From positions 16,811-80,810 of the forward strand of contig CAYGJC010000009.1 in the NCBI GenBank assembly GCA_964350245.1: DNA of 64,000 nt, given 5' to 3'. The notes below the pieces were generated by a model that was given only the letters and a program-made list of their open reading frames with translations, was not told the DNA's origin and ran no database searches. Positions 26,549 through 34,949 of the stretch are shown piece by piece (the stretch's first letter is position 1; every line of letters begins with the position of its first letter). The position numbers and the translations under genes are program-made. Source of the DNA: JAJACP01 sp964350245. GTDB taxonomy: Bacteria; Chlamydiota; Chlamydiia; Chlamydiales; JAAKFR01.

Positions 26549-26622
26549 GGCGGCATAGCTCAGTTGGTTAGAGCAACGGAATCATAATCCGTGGGTCGTT
26601 GGTTCAAGTCCGACTGCCGCTA
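26549..26622 (+). tRNA. tRNA with CAT anticodon, probably elongator tRNA-Met
   Basis: 74 bases, CCA not encoded. Acceptor GGCGGCA/TGCCGCT (G1-T72 wobble), D arm GCTC/GAGC, anticodon stem ACGGA/TCCGT, loop ATCATAA with anticodon CAT, T arm GTTGG/CCGAC with TTCAAGT. It lacks the initiator features, and the acceptor fits elongator tRNA-Met. A tRNA-Ile with lysidine-modified CAT is the alternative; elements read by TilS would decide. Its 3' half is repeated at 27479-27519. Confidence 0.9.
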
Positions 26623-26781
26623 CTCTTCATCCTCTCTATTGCTCATTGGATTAAAATTCGGATTGGCACATGCCAGTCTCTTTGCTACACCCATTAGACC
26701 ATTAATTAAACGACAAAATACCGCAGCGAATAGAACACAGCGCGGGACTCACTCTTTGAAAAAAATAAACAAGGAGAAGTC

Positions 26782-26814
26782 ATGAATTTTTCTACACAGC
26801 CCTACACAGCCTAG
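26782..26814 (+). pseudogene. Ten-codon ORF with a strong ribosome binding site, likely gene remnant
   Basis: AAGGAG stands five bases before an ATG that opens MNFSTQPYTA and then stops. It contains a tandem 10-bp repeat (CTACACAGCC twice, 26792-26811) and ends inside the 3' end of the convergent AbiEi-type gene. It is best read as the severed start of a gene whose body was lost when the element next to the tRNA decayed; a true mini-peptide is possible but has no support. Confidence 0.3.
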
Positions 26815-27380
26815 TCATGACAAAATCTCTTGAGTTCAGCGTGGTTATTTAATTCATTTCGTGAAATTAATCCTAATTTCAACCCGTCATTGATTGCTTG
26901 AGCGATCAAGTCAATCGATAATTTCCTGTCGATTAGGATATCTATCAGGGTTCTGATGGGTGTGGTAACACAATACCCTTGCTGCCTACGGATTTCATCT
27001 TCTCTAAGATCGGCATAATGAAGTGTTAATACCTTAGGAATAGTAATACTCTTGCGAAATGCATTAGGGACAGTTAGGTGCATTTTAGAAGGCATGACAT
27101 CCGATAGCTCATAAATATCGAGAGCCGTTTCATGAGACCAGATTCCTTGATTCTCCCCCTTGCGATTTTGGCTCCATAAACTCCATATAACAAGCTCGGG
27201 ACGCTCGGTGACTGGATACCGAGCTAATCGATAAATCCCGCGCATTTCTTTCAACCATTCACCTGCATTAAGATATCTTTGAAAATGGGAACGATAATAG
27301 CCACTTTCTTCGGCTTGTTTGCAGGTAAAGTAGCCTTGCTGTCGATCTGCAATTTTAAAAAGAAGGTCCTTATTTGCCAT
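26811..27380 (-). CDS. AbiEi-type antitoxin / transcriptional regulator, orphan
   Basis: 189 aa. The N-terminal segment (LLFKIADRQQGYFTCKQAEE, then YLNAGEWLKEMRGIYRLARYP) is the winged-helix domain typical of AbiEi antitoxins of type IV toxin-antitoxin systems, and the middle part (SHETALDIYELSDVMPSKMHLTVP) is the family core. AbiEi represses its own operon and counters the nucleotidyltransferase toxin AbiEii. The toxin gene normally follows directly; here the next 190 bases hold only tRNA and short remnants, so the antitoxin is an orphan. A 13-bp palindrome lies 10 bases upstream. The gene sits between a tRNA and a copy of its 3' half, pointing to arrival on an integrating element. Confidence 0.85.
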   Translation of the reverse strand: MANKDLLFKIADRQQGYFTCKQAEESGYYRSHFQRYLNAGEWLKEMRGIYRLARYPVTERPELVIWSLWSQNRKGENQGIWSHETALDIYELSDVMPSKMHLTVPNAFRKSITIPKVLTLHYADLREDEIRRQQGYCVTTPIRTLIDILIDRKLSIDLIAQAINDGLKLGLISRNELNNHAELKRFCHD

Positions 27381-27390
27381 AAATAAATGC

Positions 27391-27403
27391 TACCAAAATG
27401 GTA
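27391..27403 (-). promoter_or_regulatory. Palindromic operator candidate of the AbiEi-type gene
   Basis: TACCA-AAA-TGGTA is a perfect 5-bp inverted repeat with a three-base spacer, with partial symmetry further out (GC...AC). It lies 10 bases upstream of the regulator's start codon. AbiEi proteins are known to bind inverted repeats in their own promoter, so self-repression here is a fair inference. Confidence 0.45.
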
Positions 27404-27478
27404 ACTTTTGTGTCATAAACAACGTTTTCTAATTTTTTAAACTTTCTGTAAAGGACATGAATTGTAGACAAACCGCGC

Positions 27479-27519
27479 AATCGTAATCCGTGGGTCTTGG
27501 TTCAAGTCCGACTGCCGCT
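27479..27519 (+). repeat. Degenerate copy of the 3' half of the tRNA-Met gene (att-like)
   Basis: These 41 bases match 26580-26621, the anticodon loop to position 72 of the tRNA at 26549, with one substitution (CAT to CGT in the anticodon) and one deleted G. No 5' half is present, so it is not a working tRNA. Duplication of a tRNA 3' end is the mark left by tyrosine-recombinase elements; the roughly 0.9 kb in between carries the orphan AbiEi-type gene but no integrase. Confidence 0.85.
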
Positions 27520-27649
27520 CACTTCTAAAGATGAGACGTCCACTCTATTAAAATGATCTCTGGAGTAGAAAAAGTACAATCGAGGGTTGATTTATGGGAA
27601 AAATTACCCTACTCTCATTTGCATTGATGGACTGGCATTGGAGATTTGT

Positions 27650-27925
27650 ATGTTCCCAGACTCAGTGCTTGATCACCTGTTAGCCCAAAGAATGGCTCCG
27701 GGTACCTATGTTTCGACTCCTTTGCCCAATCCTGGGCATCCTGGAGATACTCTTTATGTTCTCATCCAGAGAGTATCTGAATTCGTCTTTACTTATCATT
27801 TCTACAAAACAGCAGAGGAGTGTAATTCCTCCCTGGCTCGATTAGACGGCCGGTTGCGTATTGATGTAACGCGTGTGTTTGGAACCACCCTCCAAGAGGC
27901 AAGAGCTCAGCTTGGGGCAAGTTAA
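27650..27925 (+). CDS. Hypothetical protein
   Basis: 91 aa from the ATG at 27650, which has GGAG six bases upstream; a longer reading from TTG 27587 has a poorer start. The protein begins MFPDSVLDHLLAQRMAPGTY and is soluble, with alternating strands (TLYVLIQRVSEFVFTYHFY) and a helical end. No family, signal peptide or membrane segment is recognised. It lies just outside the tRNA 3'-half repeat and upstream of the hydrolase-pfp pair, on the same strand. It may belong to the accessory segment. Confidence 0.5.
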   Translation: MFPDSVLDHLLAQRMAPGTYVSTPLPNPGHPGDTLYVLIQRVSEFVFTYHFYKTAEECNSSLARLDGRLRIDVTRVFGTTLQEARAQLGAS

Positions 27926-28008
27926 GTAAGCAGGCATTTTTCTCGACTTATTCCAAATAAAACGCTACAGTCTCCACGTATACGCATTTTGAATTCTGGA
28001 GCCGCAAC

Positions 28009-28809
28009 ATGCATGGAACGCTTGTCAAACCTGAATCCCGAGAATGGGTTACGCTCGATAATGGAGGCATCCATCTCTTTGGTGTCCTCCACCGCCCCAC
28101 CCAAGTCGAAAACCCTCCCATTGTTGTTGTGATGCACGGGTTTGCTAGCAGTAAACACGGTTCTAATCGCTGCTATGTCACTTTAGCTGAAGCGCTTACA
28201 AGCGTTGGAGTGGCCTGTCTACGCTTCGATTTCAGGGGCTGCGGTGATAGTGAAGGTTCGATGAATGACGCTTCTGTTGAAGATCTAATCTCAGATGGAT
28301 TGACGGTATCCAAACAGGCCTTGTCTATTGAAGGTGTGGATGCAACTCGGGTGGGTCTTTTTGGAGCGTCGCTTGGAGGAGCCATTGCTGTTGAGGTATG
28401 TGAGCGGCTACAGGGTGTGGTCAAGGCACTTGCTCTTTGGGCACCGGTAGCGAGTGGAGAGCTTTGGTTTCGCGATTTTATTAAGAAGCATCCTGAAATG
28501 CTCAGTGCGGAACCGACTGACACAATGGGTACCTACAGAGGTGTCTGTGTGAGTCCTCTTTTTCGTGAGCAGTTTGCTCGCTTACATGCTCATAAAACGC
28601 TGGGCTCTTTAACCAATCTTCCTCTGCTGCATATGCATGGTGAGGGAGACGAAATCATTTCGATTGCTCACCAAAAGGCCTACAAGCAGGTGGCCGGATC
28701 CGATGCAAAGTTCATTACCTATCCTGAGGAGGCGCACTCTTTGGGTTTTGCCAAGGCACTTCCTGCTGCCATTGAAAAATCAGTGACCTTCTTTAAGGAG
28801 AACCTTTGA
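28009..28809 (+). CDS. Alpha/beta hydrolase (serine hydrolase)
   Basis: 266 aa, ATG preceded by TGGAG. The fold markers are VMHGFASSK (oxyanion HG), the nucleophile elbow GASLGG with Ser121, the acid Asp214 (HGEGDEII) and His243 (EEAHSLG). This is a complete Ser-Asp-His set of the S33/serine-aminopeptidase-like group; substrate unknown, with esterase or acyl hydrolase likely. Its stop overlaps the start of pfp by one base (TGATG). A hydrolase stands between two phosphofructokinase genes in C. trachomatis (CT205-CT207, from memory), so the pair is conserved; only one pfk copy is seen here. Confidence 0.85.
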   Translation: MHGTLVKPESREWVTLDNGGIHLFGVLHRPTQVENPPIVVVMHGFASSKHGSNRCYVTLAEALTSVGVACLRFDFRGCGDSEGSMNDASVEDLISDGLTVSKQALSIEGVDATRVGLFGASLGGAIAVEVCERLQGVVKALALWAPVASGELWFRDFIKKHPEMLSAEPTDTMGTYRGVCVSPLFREQFARLHAHKTLGSLTNLPLLHMHGEGDEIISIAHQKAYKQVAGSDAKFITYPEEAHSLGFAKALPAAIEKSVTFFKENL

Positions 28810-30344
28810 TGAGAAGTCCAATCGAGGAGGCACGTTTAAAGTATAAACCTCCTCTTCCTGGATGTCTGAAGGGACTCTCTTTTTTGCAGAGTGTGGAAGG
28901 TGAGATTGCTCAAAATTCAGCTTTGAAAGAGATTTTTCCTAGGACCTACGCGAGTCCGCGTATTGAATTTAGAACAGGGGAGCCTGTCAAGTACGCTCCT
29001 TTGCGTTTGGGTGTAGTTTTATCAGGAGGTCAGGCAGCAGGTGGCCATAATGTCATCACGGGTCTGTTTGATGCGCTAAAAAAGATGCATCCAAGCTGCC
29101 GGCTTTTTGGCTTTTTAGGAGGACCGGCGGGGATCATCGAGAGTGATTATGTCGAGTTGAAAGAGGCGCTTCTAGACCATTATCGCAATACCGGGGGCTT
29201 TGATCTTCTCGGTTCAGGGCGGACAAAAATTGAAACTCCGGAGCAGCTGGCCGCTTCAAAAAAAACAGTTGAGGCGCTTAATCTAGACGGTTTGGTGATC
29301 ATAGGAGGGGATGATTCGAACACGAATGCAGCTCTGCTTGCCGAGTATTTTCTTGCCGAGCACTGTCATACGCGGGTTGTGGGAGTGCCTAAAACAATTG
29401 ATGGTGATTTGAAAAGTGCCGATATCGAGACCTCGTTTGGGTTTGATACGGCCTGTAAAACCTATAGTGAGTTAATCGGCAATATCGCCCGCGACGCCCT
29501 TTCGGCCAAAAAATATACGCACTTTATTAAGTTGATGGGGCGTTCTGCCTCGCATGTTACTCTGGAGTGTGCTCTGCAAACCCATCCAAATATGGCTTTG
29601 ATCGGAGAAGAGGTAGCAGCCCGTCAAATGACGTTGCGTCAAATTGCTGAGCTGGTCGCGGATGTGCTGTGCGCCCGCTCTAAGGAGGGAAAAAATTATG
29701 GGGTGGTTCTGATTCCTGAGGGATTAATCGAATTTATCCCTGAGGTGCATGGCAAAAAGGGTTCTCTTCCCCAAGAGATTGCCTCACAACTTGAGCTTGA
29801 ACGAGATCCCCACGGCAATGTACAGGTATCACAGATTGCCACGGAGCAGCTTTTGACGCATGTAGTCGAGCAAGTGTTAAAAGAGCGAAGCGGCTATAAA
29901 GGGAAATTTGCTCCTGTGCACCATTTCTTTGGCTATGAAGGGCGCTCCTGTCTTCCTTCTAACTTTGATACGCACTATTGCTATGCGCTTGGGTTTACTG
30001 CTGCGCTACTTGTCCAGGCAGGCTGTACGGGCTATATGAGTGTGGTGCGTGGGCTGAGCGAACCGGTCGATGAATGGGAGGTGGGAGGAATCCCTTTGAC
30101 TTCACTTATGACAATGGAGCAGAGAAAAGGGAGTCTCAAACCTGTGATTAAAAAGGCCCTGGTTGACTTAGAGGGAGCTGCTTTTCAGTCGTTTGCCTCA
30201 AGGCGAGAAGTGTGGGGAATCGAAGATCACTACCGCTACCCGGGACCGATTCAATTTTTTGGTTCCGATGAGATTTGCAACGCCACAACGCTCACCCTTC
30301 ATAAGCTAAACGGAATGAGTAAGGTGGCCCCCACACCCCAATAG
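28809..30344 (+). CDS. pfp: PPi-dependent 6-phosphofructokinase
   Basis: 511 aa from ATG 28809 (AAGGAG eight bases upstream), the size of the long plant-beta/Chlamydia type. LSGGQAAGGHN forms the N-terminal phosphate loop; IIGGDDSNTN (GGDD at 166-169) has the Asp that marks pyrophosphate in place of ATP use; PKTIDGDL carries the catalytic Asp; and MGRSASHV binds fructose 6-phosphate. It reversibly phosphorylates fructose 6-phosphate in glycolysis using PPi. Coupled to the upstream hydrolase (TGATG). Its 3' end overlaps the convergent outer membrane gene by 46 bases. Confidence 0.94.
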   Translation: MRSPIEEARLKYKPPLPGCLKGLSFLQSVEGEIAQNSALKEIFPRTYASPRIEFRTGEPVKYAPLRLGVVLSGGQAAGGHNVITGLFDALKKMHPSCRLFGFLGGPAGIIESDYVELKEALLDHYRNTGGFDLLGSGRTKIETPEQLAASKKTVEALNLDGLVIIGGDDSNTNAALLAEYFLAEHCHTRVVGVPKTIDGDLKSADIETSFGFDTACKTYSELIGNIARDALSAKKYTHFIKLMGRSASHVTLECALQTHPNMALIGEEVAARQMTLRQIAELVADVLCARSKEGKNYGVVLIPEGLIEFIPEVHGKKGSLPQEIASQLELERDPHGNVQVSQIATEQLLTHVVEQVLKERSGYKGKFAPVHHFFGYEGRSCLPSNFDTHYCYALGFTAALLVQAGCTGYMSVVRGLSEPVDEWEVGGIPLTSLMTMEQRKGSLKPVIKKALVDLEGAAFQSFASRREVWGIEDHYRYPGPIQFFGSDEICNATTLTLHKLNGMSKVAPTPQ

Positions 30345-31105
30345 TTTTTTAAGAAATTATGTGCATAGAGGTTGTACCAGCCCATGACTCGAAGTGTCCC
30401 CCAATATCCCAAAGGGTGACTTAAATAACTTCCTAGATCAATTGTGCGGTGGGCGATTGAGGCATACCCTTGAAAAGGAACGTTAGGGATGATGTCATTG
30501 GGTCCAAGGCCGACTAACGCCTCACTGATCACACCCCATTCTAAATAACAGAACGGTTTAATAGAAATGGCCGCCAAGCTGTGAAGCCAGCCGTTTCCGT
30601 GGTTGGCAATGCCCCATCCCCCAAGTGCCCAGGCTCTGAGCCACCACTCTCTATTGCAGCTCCATTCTTTACCAATCGAGAGGTGAAGCTCCCCGTTCAC
30701 CTCCCCGTGAAAGGGAAAGCTAAAGTCTTTGAGATCGCGGCTTCCAGGAAAAGACAAGGTGACGCCGGTTACAAGAGAAATCGGATCTCCACGGATGTCA
30801 TCGAGCCACTGGTAGCGCACCGTTCCCACCGCGGCCAGGTAGGAGAAGGGGATATCACTGGTATGCGTGAGAAAAAGTTCCGCTTCTGCACTCCAGTAAG
30901 GCCATGGGGTTAACTCTAGACTGAATTGAAAGGTGTAGTCATTACTGGGCGCATCAAAATTGCCCAGAGGAGATTGCACCTGTTTCTCTTTGTCGAATAG
31001 GTATGAAACACGTCCCTGTAGTTCCCAAAGAGGGGAGAACCACGGGTTTAGCTGTGTGGCATAGATGGAGGAGGTGAGAAATAAGCAAACAAGCCACTTT
31101 CTCAT
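30299..31105 (-). CDS. Predicted exported outer-membrane beta-barrel protein
   Basis: 268 aa with a signal peptide (MRKWLVCLFLTSSIYATQ). The mature part alternates aromatic and polar residues as in membrane beta strands (YTFQFSLELTPWPYWSAEAELFL, shortened here to its pattern) and has many Trp/Tyr; it ends LLIPFSL, near to the C-terminal aromatic signature of barrels although the last residue is Leu. No family is recognised by me. The start overlaps the trxB stop by four bases (ATGA), so it is read from the acpS-trxB operon. It has 46 bases of convergent overlap with pfp. Confidence 0.65.
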   Translation of the reverse strand: MRKWLVCLFLTSSIYATQLNPWFSPLWELQGRVSYLFDKEKQVQSPLGNFDAPSNDYTFQFSLELTPWPYWSAEAELFLTHTSDIPFSYLAAVGTVRYQWLDDIRGDPISLVTGVTLSFPGSRDLKDFSFPFHGEVNGELHLSIGKEWSCNREWWLRAWALGGWGIANHGNGWLHSLAAISIKPFCYLEWGVISEALVGLGPNDIIPNVPFQGYASIAHRTIDLGSYLSHPLGYWGTLRVMGWYNLYAHNFLKNYWGVGATLLIPFSL

Positions 31106-32055
31106 CCAGCATGTTCCTGCTCAGCTAACCACCTTTCGGCGTCAATCGCTGCCATGCACCCGCTGCCCGCGGCGGTCACAGCTTGTCGGTAAACGGGATC
31201 TTGGACATCACCGGCTGCAAAAACTCCCTCTACGTCTGTATACGTGGTCCCGGGTTTGACGATGAGATAACCCTGATCGTTGAGAGGCATTTGCCCGCTT
31301 AGAAAATCGGTATTAGGTTTGTGACCAATGGCAAAAAAGACACCCGCAGCTTCCCGTTTTTCCTCAACACCACTTTTAACATTTTTCACTGTGACCGAGC
31401 CCACCACTTTTTCGCCCTCGATTTTTGTGATGACAGAGTCCCAAAGCACTTCGATTTTGGGATGATTCAGTGCGCGCTGTGCCATGATTTTAGAAGCGCG
31501 CAGCTCATCACGTCGATGAACCAGATACACTTTGCTTCCATACTTGGTCAAAAAGGTGGCTTCTTCAACGGCTGAATCGCCTCCTCCTATTACATAGAGC
31601 TCTTTTTCTCTAAAAATAGGCATCGCGCCATCGCAAATGGCGCACGCGGTGACTCCTTTCTGCCAAAATCCATCTTCACCGGCACCGGGTATCTCAAGGC
31701 GTTTTGCCGTGGCACCGGTTGCGATGATCAGAGCATCACAAGTGGCGCTTGTTTTTTTCCCTTCTACCTTAAAAGGGCGAGTGGAGAGATCGACTCCTTC
31801 GACATCTTCGCGGAGCAATTCGGTACCAAAACGGGCGCACTGTTTGCGAAATGCGTCCATCATCTCAGGACCTGTTACACCTTCTGGAAATCCAGGATAA
31901 TTCTCCACATCAGTTGTGGTCATCAGCTGGCCACCGGCGGGTCCGGAGAAAAAGCCTTCGTACAACAAAGGAGAGAGATTAGCGCGTGCTGTGTAAAGAG
32001 CGGCTGTGTAACCTGCAGGTCCCGATCCGATAATGATCACTTTATGATGATTCAT
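31102..32055 (-). CDS. trxB: Thioredoxin-disulfide reductase
   Basis: 317 aa FAD flavoprotein. The FAD-binding loop GSGPAGYTAALY is at residues 9-20, the redox-active CxxC reads CAICDGA (about 138-144), the NADPH loop is GGGDSAVEEA, and the second FAD motif is VEGVFAAGDV. It passes electrons from NADPH to thioredoxin. It overlaps acpS by 14 bases and the outer membrane gene by 4 (ATGA). Length and motifs are those of the low-molecular-weight bacterial type. Confidence 0.97.
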   Translation of the reverse strand: MNHHKVIIIGSGPAGYTAALYTARANLSPLLYEGFFSGPAGGQLMTTTDVENYPGFPEGVTGPEMMDAFRKQCARFGTELLREDVEGVDLSTRPFKVEGKKTSATCDALIIATGATAKRLEIPGAGEDGFWQKGVTACAICDGAMPIFREKELYVIGGGDSAVEEATFLTKYGSKVYLVHRRDELRASKIMAQRALNHPKIEVLWDSVITKIEGEKVVGSVTVKNVKSGVEEKREAAGVFFAIGHKPNTDFLSGQMPLNDQGYLIVKPGTTYTDVEGVFAAGDVQDPVYRQAVTAAGSGCMAAIDAERWLAEQEHAG

Positions 32056-32452
32056 GACTAACTCCTGTTAATATAGCAGTTGCGGTTGCATAGTCTTCGC
32101 AATGGCTGATGGATACAAATATATGGGTGAGAGGGAAATGTTTTTTTAAGCGGTCAGAGAGGTAGACCTCGGGCTTTCCGTGCGGGTCGTTAATGATTTC
32201 GATCTCATGCCACTTGACCTCGGGATTAAAGCCCTTCCCAAGAGCTTTTAAAATGGCCTCTTTGGCCGCAAACCGTCCCGCATAACGCGGTGTGGGATCC
32301 TGGTGTTTTTGGCAGTAGCACTTTTCACGCTCTGTAAACAAGCGACCGATAAAGCGCTCTCCATGCCGCTCAATTGCTTCTTTGATTCGGCGGATTTCAA
32401 TGATATCGGTTCCAATCCCGGCCATGCAGTTGGGAGGGAGGCTACTGGCCAT
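32042..32452 (-). CDS. acpS: Holo-[acyl-carrier-protein] synthase
   Basis: 136 aa from ATG 32452 (GAGG nine bases upstream); a later ATG at MAGIGTDI would also serve. The signature GIGTDIIEIRRI holds the metal-binding Asp, and RFAAKEAILKALG contains the catalytic Glu/Lys of the 4'-phosphopantetheinyl transferase family. It attaches phosphopantetheine from CoA to apo-ACP for fatty acid synthesis. It overlaps the PIN/TRAM gene by 11 bases and trxB by 14 in the same operon. Confidence 0.95.
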   Translation of the reverse strand: MASSLPPNCMAGIGTDIIEIRRIKEAIERHGERFIGRLFTEREKCYCQKHQDPTPRYAGRFAAKEAILKALGKGFNPEVKWHEIEIINDPHGKPEVYLSDRLKKHFPLTHIFVSISHCEDYATATAILTGVSHESS

Positions 32453-33482
32453 GATGTGGGTCCTCTGCAACATTACAGAAAATCATTCTTCCTGAGGTGG
32501 TGTGCTTGACTGACAGAACAAGCACCTCAATTGTCTCGCCAATATAGTCGCCTCCACCATTCACAACAACCATAGTGCCATCTTCTAGATAGCCTACCCC
32601 TTGCAAATCTTCTTTTCCCACTCGTTGGATCTTAATCTTCATCAATTCGCCTCTCTGCATAAGCGGCTTTAAGCCGTTTGAAAGCGAATGGAGATTGATG
32701 ACACGTACACCCTCAGCTTGAGCCTGTTGGACTCGATTGTGATCGGCAGACAAAATATTGGCATCCAATAGGCGGGCGAGTTGAAAAACTTTTGTGTGCG
32801 TCTCTTTTACATCGGGAAAGTCAGTGTCTTGGTAGCGGAGCCCAAGCTCGGGAAGCGACTCGAGTTTTTTTACGACCTCAAGCGCCCGCTTGGCTCGATG
32901 GCTGGTCATCTCATCAGGATTCTCTTCTTGCTCTTGAAGCTCTTTGAGTAAAAAGCGAGGAAGTAGGAGGTGTTTATCGAGAAGGCCTGAGGCGGCCAGA
33001 TCGATCAGGCGTGGATCATAGAGCGCGGATAGATCGATCAGGATCTCTTTTGTTTTTTGCTCGGTAGGGGTGAATTTTACGAAAGGGAGACTCACATGAA
33101 GCTCGTTGGAAGCACGTAGCGTCATCATCACACCCAAATAAGTGGCAAATAAAAAGATAAAGATTTTGATGCCGTCTAGGATAATATGCTCTGAGTGCAT
33201 GCCTGTTAGCTCAACAAGCGTATCGAGAATCACGATCAGCGCCAGCGCCATGAGGTAGCCGAAAAACAGGCCAAGAACAGCGATATTGAACGAACGAAGA
33301 GAGAACCGTTTGAAAAGAAGGTCACAACCGATGAGCACGCCGCCTACAATAAGGCCTAAAACAACCCCCAAAGCATAGTTGCCGAACGTCGGCTCAGCAT
33401 GAATTGTCACTGCATAGGTGATCATAAACAGCAGGCTGAGGATCACATAAAAAAACCGGACAAAGGTTGTGGAGAGGCGCAT
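32442..33482 (-). CDS. PIN/TRAM-domain membrane protein (YacL type)
   Basis: 346 aa from ATG 33482, preceded by AAGGAG at seven bases; an earlier reading from 33548 would overlap the upstream gene. Four membrane segments in the first 130 residues are followed by a PIN nuclease-like domain (EILIDLSALYDPRLIDL through NILSADHNRVQQAQ, with acidic residues of the active site) and a C-terminal TRAM RNA-binding domain (VGYLEDGTMVVVNGGGDYIG). This is the order of B. subtilis YacL. Activity on RNA is assumed from the fold. It follows the 168-aa membrane gene by one base. Confidence 0.88.
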   Translation of the reverse strand: MRLSTTFVRFFYVILSLLFMITYAVTIHAEPTFGNYALGVVLGLIVGGVLIGCDLLFKRFSLRSFNIAVLGLFFGYLMALALIVILDTLVELTGMHSEHIILDGIKIFIFLFATYLGVMMTLRASNELHVSLPFVKFTPTEQKTKEILIDLSALYDPRLIDLAASGLLDKHLLLPRFLLKELQEQEENPDEMTSHRAKRALEVVKKLESLPELGLRYQDTDFPDVKETHTKVFQLARLLDANILSADHNRVQQAQAEGVRVINLHSLSNGLKPLMQRGELMKIKIQRVGKEDLQGVGYLEDGTMVVVNGGGDYIGETIEVLVLSVKHTTSGRMIFCNVAEDPHHGQ

Positions 33483-33483
33483 G

Positions 33484-33990
33484 CTAAGACTCCTTTTTCT
33501 TGAGGTAGTGGTAGTTAGCAGCTGAGCGGAAATAGAGCATGGCGCCATTCATGAGCGCTGAGCCAACGGCGACATCAATCACACCGCGCGTGTCGAGGGT
33601 GATGGGGATAAAGCGGAGACTCATGCCCAGTCCCATCATGGACGCAATCAATAGGTAGTGCCCTTTAGTGTAGAGGTTTGTAATGCTAGAAGGATTGGAC
33701 AGAGTGAAAATTCGATTTACCTGCCTTTGAGCCGTTTTGCCCAACACGTAGCGTCCTTTTACAAATCCTAGAAGAAGAGCAAAAGAGAGAAGAATCACCA
33801 CACCGTTTTGGCGATCAGGAAAGAAGCGATTGACCAAAACAAGCATAGAAAAGCGCCCCGGTAACAGAGCGGCTTCCGGATTACGGAGCGTTTCCATAAT
33901 AAAGCGGAGGCCGAGAGTTAGAAGGAAGGTTCCGATGGCCAGCCAGACTAAACCAGCCATAATAATCAGTGTGCGGTGTTTGAGTTTCAT
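33484..33990 (-). CDS. Conserved membrane protein of unknown function
   Basis: 168 aa with four hydrophobic segments (about 8-30, 63-80, 112-130 and 134-152) and basic loops; no signal peptide beyond the first segment. I do not recognise the family, though a protein of this shape next to the PIN/TRAM gene is familiar from chlamydial genomes. It is the first gene of the reverse operon that continues to PIN/TRAM, acpS and trxB, and is divergent from lgt across 80 bases. The one-base gap to the next gene means the two are very likely coupled. Confidence 0.65.
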   Translation of the reverse strand: MKLKHRTLIIMAGLVWLAIGTFLLTLGLRFIMETLRNPEAALLPGRFSMLVLVNRFFPDRQNGVVILLSFALLLGFVKGRYVLGKTAQRQVNRIFTLSNPSSITNLYTKGHYLLIASMMGLGMSLRFIPITLDTRGVIDVAVGSALMNGAMLYFRSAANYHYLKKKES

Positions 33991-34070
33991 AGGGGAGGGC
34001 TCACAATCTCGGTTGAAAAATTTTAACTCCAGAGTATAGACTCAAGGGTCGTTTTTTACTAGGGGTTGAA

Positions 34071-34949
34071 ATGGGTTTTGGTCATCTTGCTTGGGATCCG
34101 GACAGAATTTTTTTTGTTGTTCCCTATCTTAATCACCCCGTCACGTGGTATGGGGTCCTTTTTGCCTTTGGTTTTTTGGTAGGTTATTTTTTAACGCGTA
34201 AATTATTTACCCGTTTTTTAGCCGATCCTATTACCCCTTTAGCGGAGACAAAATTAGCCGCGATTCAGCTTACGGATCGGCTGGCTTTGTTTGTTGTTCT
34301 GGGGACCATTATTGGAGCGCGTCTGGGCCATGTCTTTTTTTATGGGTGGTCCTACTATAGCCAAAATCCACTAGATATCTTTAAGATTTGGGAGGGGGGG
34401 CTTGCCAGTCATGGAGGAGCATTGGGCGTTCTCTTGGGGCTCTTTATTTTCATTTGGTGGAATAGGCGCCTCTACCCCAAGCTTACCTTTCTTTCTCTAC
34501 TTGATATACTCGTGGTCCCTACAGCCTTTGTCGGTGCGTGCATTCGGGTAGGCAACTTTGTGAATCAAGAGATTACGGGAATTCCGACCGATCTGCCGTG
34601 GGGAGTCATCTTTGTCAATCCTGTGGATGGCTACCCCGGAGTCCCTTTGCACCCAGTTCAGCTCTATGAGGCTGCTGCTTATCTGGCTATCTTTGGTTTT
34701 CTGTATTTTTTATGGAAAGCGCGTGCGCATCTTGTGGGTTTTGGAATGCTGAGCGGGTGGTTTTTTACCCTTGTTTTTGGCTTTCGCTTTGTTTTAGAGT
34801 TTTTCAAAATGCCTCAGCATCAATGGCTGGATCAAAACGGTGTGCTCACAATGGGCCAATTGCTCAGTATTCCCTTCATCTTTTTGGGGATCGCTTTGCT
34901 AATTTATAACTACTTGCGAACAAAAAATGCAAAACTACCTCCATCCTGA
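34071..34949 (+). CDS. lgt: Prolipoprotein diacylglyceryl transferase
   Basis: 292 aa inner-membrane enzyme with about seven hydrophobic segments. Family motifs: WEGGLASHGGALG (His near residue 122), RVGNFVNQEITG (the Lgt signature R-x-GNFxNxE) and HPVQLYEA. It transfers diacylglycerol from phosphatidylglycerol to the lipobox cysteine of prelipoproteins. In C. trachomatis lgt lies next to yidC and dnaA (CT250-CT252, from memory); here they are separated by fcl and two paralogues of unknown function, which suggests an insertion. Its 3' end overlaps the start of fcl by 23 bases. Confidence 0.95.
   Translation: MGFGHLAWDPDRIFFVVPYLNHPVTWYGVLFAFGFLVGYFLTRKLFTRFLADPITPLAETKLAAIQLTDRLALFVVLGTIIGARLGHVFFYGWSYYSQNPLDIFKIWEGGLASHGGALGVLLGLFIFIWWNRRLYPKLTFLSLLDILVVPTAFVGACIRVGNFVNQEITGIPTDLPWGVIFVNPVDGYPGVPLHPVQLYEAAAYLAIFGFLYFLWKARAHLVGFGMLSGWFFTLVFGFRFVLEFFKMPQHQWLDQNGVLTMGQLLSIPFIFLGIALLIYNYLRTKNAKLPPS

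Noticed and set aside
26549..26622. Second CAT tRNA as tRNA-Ile with lysidine
   Set aside because: Possible, but the acceptor stem fits elongator tRNA-Met better; kept only as the alternative.
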